Source of the DNA: Amoebophrya sp. A120
Taxonomy: Eukaryota > Sar > Dinophyceae > Syndiniales > Amoebophryaceae
Direction: 5' to 3'
NCBI GenBank assembly: GCA_905178155.1
Contig: CAJINV010000001.1
Span: 2,073,904 to 2,137,903 of the forward strand
DNA length: 64,000 nt
The notes beneath the pieces are model-generated. The model was not told the DNA's origin and searched no databases. It saw only the letters and a list, made by a program, of their open reading frames with translations. This document shows positions 60,669 to 64,000 of this stretch, piece after piece. Both the position numbers and the translations under genes were made by a program. Numbering within the stretch: position 1 is the first letter of the stretch; each line of letters begins with the position of its first letter.

Positions 60669-61663
60669 TTTGATTATTTACGGAAAATGCCGTTTCTTCG
60701 GATTATTTTTGAGGTCGCTTTTACTGGCGCTCAACAACCAAACGCAAATGTTTGTGTTTCAAAGTTGTGACATGAGTGAGGGCTCGTGACCGAATAAGTA
60801 AATCTTCGGTCGAAAGAAACAAGAAAAGCAAAAGCAAAACTACATTTTTAATTTCAAATGGGTATAAAATTTTTTGCGGCCGTCGCAACGCACGTAGTCC
60901 TCTTTATCTTTGCCTACATCATCTTCGACCTTCTTGAGCTTGACCTTGATTGATCATCTTTGTTCCTTCAGCTGCACGATCGTTGTGTTTTTGGCTTTCG
61001 CGTAGTCCACACAAAACAACTGTCAACAGGGCGCGATCACTTTCGCAAATACTGTTCTGAAGTCATCAACATGATCGTCAAAAAACAGGTTCGAAGTCCA
61101 AGCAGGTTGATCTTTGCCACCATCTTCACATCATCTTTCTGCGTTCTCGTTCCACACACAGACACGCAACTTCTGGTGAAGAAGATGATCCCATCTACTA
61201 CAGCTGATCGAAATGAAGATGAACCATTACACACTGGCACTGCAACAAAAAAACTACTCTATGTCTATGTATGAAAAGCATCGTACCAGCCTCCATAGCC
61301 TCAGCCTGTCTAGTAAGCTATCAAGCTGCATACACGACACGCTCGCTTTTGCGGGTTCAACAGAATTTCTTTTGCGCGCACCGTGAAAATCTGTATCTTT
61401 TCCTTTCCGGAGTAGTGAAAAAACACACACTTGAATAGTTGGATTTTGCAAGAAGGATCAGTGTGATCTTTAAGTTTAAGTTTTTTACGACAGAGCTGCA
61501 ACATCAAGAACACGCGGAGCTACACATACACTTTTTGTCCATCCACAAAACCAAAGTGCTGCAGCTTTTTTGTCTTTTTTAGCGCCATCTTTGACATCAA
61601 AGCGTACTAAGATTCTGCGAATCGCCATGATCAGAATGCAGGTGCAAAATAAAATCGTTCATC
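60669..61663. other. Intergenic region
   Basis: About 1 kb, no supported gene. Confidence 0.4.
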
Positions 61664-62683
61664 TCAGCTTATTTTCACTTGAATCCTGGACATGATCCGG
61701 GACCGACAGATCGGGCAAGTATCCACTTTCCCCGAGCAAACCCCACATAACGCTAAGTGGCTACAAGGCCGAAGCAGCACGCTCCGGTCCCGTTCGAAAC
61801 AGATGCAACACAGACTTTGCTCCTCCAGATTCGTGGATCTCGTATCCAGTATTTCCCGTATGCGCGAAATCTGCCACTGCAGCCACTCCCGGTACGTTTT
61901 CAAGTCTGGCGTCGGTCGCTGCGCGAGCTCGTGCTGACTGCATTTCATTTGCGACAGTTTCTGTCGCAGCTCCGTGATCTCCGAGGCGATCTTGGCGCAG
62001 TCCAAAGACCTGCTCTCCACGTTGGCCCGCAAGACCTCCATCCGGCGCCGCGAATGCGTCGCGGCGATCAGCGACTCACAGGTGTACATGTGGTTCATCG
62101 CCATACCCAGCTCCGTGCGGAGAATCTCCGCGGACTGGAGAGCGGAGGTGGTGGGGCTACCGGGGATGTTAGAAGCAGTCGTGCCGCTAGTACTGGTGCC
62201 TCCAGGTGGTAGGACCACTGTACTTGCAGAACTGGCTCCAGCTGTTCCTGTTGCACCACCTGTTGTAGAACCACCTGCTACTGCTCGAGACCCTTTTCCT
62301 TGCCCAGGACCTCCGCCTCTACTAGAACTACTGGAGGCCGCCCCCGCCCCCGTAGTTGCTGTCCCACCTCCTGCCATCATTGACGCGTTGTATTGCCGCT
62401 GCCTGTCTGCTATCGACGCGAGCACTTGATCTTCCGTCGTGATCGCCATAGAGGTTGCTGCACTGTTTGCAGCCAGGAGTGCAGCAGCAGCCGCTGACGT
62501 CGTACCGGTAGAGCTTGTACTTCCCCGAGGTGGGGACGAGACGATCATCTCTTGAAACCCCCTTCTGGAGGACGACGAGGTCGTTCGCGAGGGAATCGGC
62601 GGCGGCTGCCCGGCGTGGAGCTGGGTAGTGCTGGCACCGAGCGCATCCGCCACGGACTCCAGAATTGCGATGTCTTCCTGCAT
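61664..62683 (-). CDS. RING-finger (C3HC4) protein, probable E3 ubiquitin ligase, 339 aa
   Basis: I chose ATG 62683 (MQEDIAILESVADALG). The frame stays open upstream to 62863 but without a better ATG, and upstream coding through an intron is possible. Residues 1-190 are Ser/Thr/Gly/Ala-rich. A helical region follows (AEILRTELGMAMNHMYTCES through ASEITELRQKLSQ), probably a coiled coil. The C-terminal 45 residues form a RING: CCIC, then PCSH, CGVC and CPIC, in the compact C-terminal form seen in IAP-type and related ligases. The tail after the RING is short (RSRIMSRIQVKIS). RING proteins recruit E2 enzymes for ubiquitin transfer. The substrate is unknown. Confidence 0.8.
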   Translation of the reverse strand: MQEDIAILESVADALGASTTQLHAGQPPPIPSRTTSSSSRRGFQEMIVSSPPRGSTSSTGTTSAAAAALLAANSAATSMAITTEDQVLASIADRQRQYNASMMAGGGTATTGAGAASSSSSRGGGPGQGKGSRAVAGGSTTGGATGTAGASSASTVVLPPGGTSTSGTTASNIPGSPTTSALQSAEILRTELGMAMNHMYTCESLIAATHSRRRMEVLRANVESRSLDCAKIASEITELRQKLSQMKCSQHELAQRPTPDLKTYREWLQWQISRIREILDTRSTNLEEQSLCCICFERDRSVLLRPCSHLALCGVCSGKVDTCPICRSRIMSRIQVKIS

Positions 62684-63557
62684 GGTCTGTGACTGTGCTG
62701 TTTTGGTTCTGCAGCGGCCAAGCAGCGACAACAAACGAGTTCGCCGTGCTGGTTTGATTGCCGGCCTGCAACTACAGGTAAGTCGTTCTCTTTCTTCATA
62801 TGATGTTGATAAAGGTAATGGGTAAGGGTAACTCGAACTCGCAAGACATACAAAAAATGTCACTCGATGATGTAGGAGCCATTTTCACTTTGACGAACCT
62901 TCATCTTGCGTTAGCGGCCCCTTGGGAAAGCTGTATTGAAGAGCTTCGGCTTCGCTCTTAGTCTTTCAAAAAAAAAGACCACCGCATGAGTGCTCCAATT
63001 GGCTTCATTGTAAGTAGAGAGTTCGCACTGTCAGTGGTCTTCGACTCGCATCTTCGCTCGTCTTTTTTTTTTTGCTCGATCCGCACACTCAGCAACAAAA
63101 AAATCATGATGGCACCACGAGAATCACGACCAAGAAAAGGCCACGTAAAAGAGTAAAAACATCGACAGTGAGGTAACGTCGGCAGGTGACACCCAGGAAG
63201 ACTCGAGGCTTTTCAGGTGCGGTCATAGCTTTAGCTACAACAAGTGCAGCAGCTTCATGCATATTTGCTTTGTGCGATCATTTTCTGTTGTAGTTATAAC
63301 ACTCCAAACAGGGGCGTGACGGCAGCCCCGTCCTCGTCACGTCTGCCCAGGATGGCCGCAACAAACAACATTTACTAGTGAGAATTGAGCTGAGCAGTTA
63401 TGGCACATGAGAAGTTGCCTTTGGGGAAGGTGGGTAGATGGTCGTGCATTAGGTTTAGGTAATGTACAAACTTCAACTTAACTGGTACTGAAAGAAAAGG
63501 CAGCAGGTAGCACTGAAGCCGCTGCCGATCATACTGTAAACAAACATGTTGGAAGAA
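62684..63557. other. Intergenic region
   Basis: Spacer of about 0.9 kb. No gene, repeat or RNA supported. Confidence 0.4.
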
Positions 63558-64000
63558 TTACTTCAAGGATCTTAAATGTTGACCAGCAGCAAAATAGTAT
63601 CGGATTGCGCCGAGGATTTGTCGACCGGTCTTGAGACCACGCAGCACGCGCAACACTCGCTCTACAAGATACCAAGACAGGAGGAGTTTGAGCAGAAACA
63701 CTGTAAACACGCGCATCCTGTTCGAGGGAGCAGCGCCGGTCAGGCCCGAGGACCAGGATCCGCCGTTGAAAGCAGCGAGCCCCAACTCTTGCAGGTCCGC
63801 AAAGGCCCCCCGTAGCACCCACCGCGTCCACCAGGCTCTCACTGGAGCCAAGTATCGAACCGTTTTCAGGAGCACCGGTGCGAGCTTCTTTAAAAAACCC
63901 GTGTCAAACGGCGGCTGAATCGGCGGCAGTAACTCCAACTGCTTCGGCAGCACTTGTCGGTAGCGGAAGAAGCTCCTTTTGTAGCTGAGCTCCTCAAATC
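63558..64000 (-). CDS. C-terminal part of a putative membrane protein (5' end outside window)
   Basis: The frame is open from the right edge (FEELSYKRSFFRYRQVLPKQ) to a stop at 63558, about 147 residues. Two segments are hydrophobic with basic flanks: FLKKLAPVLLKTVRYLAPV, and VFTVFLLKLLLSWYLVERVL followed by RVLRGLKTGRQILGAI. These suggest membrane or amphipathic helices near the C-terminus. I do not recognise the family. An upstream exon junction may lie outside the window. Confidence 0.6.
   Translation of the reverse strand, partial: FEELSYKRSFFRYRQVLPKQLELLPPIQPPFDTGFLKKLAPVLLKTVRYLAPVRAWWTRWVLRGAFADLQELGLAAFNGGSWSSGLTGAAPSNRMRVFTVFLLKLLLSWYLVERVLRVLRGLKTGRQILGAIRYYFAAGQHLRSLK

Noticed and set aside
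62684-62863. Upstream extension of the RING protein frame
   Set aside because: The frame opens with GTG rather than ATG, and the composition is unlike the rest. ATG 62683 is the first good start.

Overview
This window looks like nuclear DNA of a protist, most likely a dinoflagellate-lineage alveolate (inference). The best fit is a syndinian parasite such as Amoebophrya, where invasive intron-forming elements have been reported. Evidence: every recognisable gene has spliceosomal introns, many introns are short terminal-inverted-repeat (TIR) elements with target duplications, all genes lie on the minus strand, and proteins carry long low-complexity insertions. No tRNA, rRNA, CRISPR array or operon was found.

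Layout, left to right. (1) 1-17596: two head-to-tail copies of a large multi-exon gene for an unrecognised membrane-anchored protein family. Copy A (1-4963) runs off the left edge and shows reading-frame breaks. Copy B (6505-17596) is longer and has gained introns. (2) 19373-28926: a small unknown gene, an intronless EF-hand protein kinase (20280-23186), a PIERCE-like ciliary microtubule inner protein (24396-25642) and a CxxC/H zinc-finger-like protein (27324-28926). (3) 29744-32462: SSRP1/Pob3, a FACT histone-chaperone subunit. (4) 34160-39426: V-ATPase subunit H, whose first large intron holds a 1.5-kb block of nested palindromes. (5) 42071-47875: a 1614-residue DEDDh exonuclease. (6) 49796-50608: a small protein with an N-terminal targeting sequence. 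(7) 51943-60668: a 2697-residue mostly disordered protein. (8) 61664-62683: a RING-finger protein. (9) The 3' end of a membrane-protein gene at the right edge.

The main biological signal is a superfamily of introner elements of about 150-430 bp. They begin TAT and end ATA, have TIRs, usually carry a 5-bp target duplication, and often hold an internal GCATGACAAA-type core. Removing the element plus one duplication copy restores uninterrupted reading frames. The summed exons are divisible by three in the genes for SSRP1, the exonuclease, the PIERCE-like protein, the zinc-finger protein, the small presequence protein and the giant protein. One element lies in copy B exactly where copy A is continuous coding sequence, which indicates recent intron gain after tandem duplication.

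The genes do not form a pathway. They are housekeeping (FACT, V-ATPase), flagellar (PIERCE), signalling (kinase, RING) and lineage-specific genes in one unidirectional cluster. Exon ends without a conserved homologue to align are approximate.
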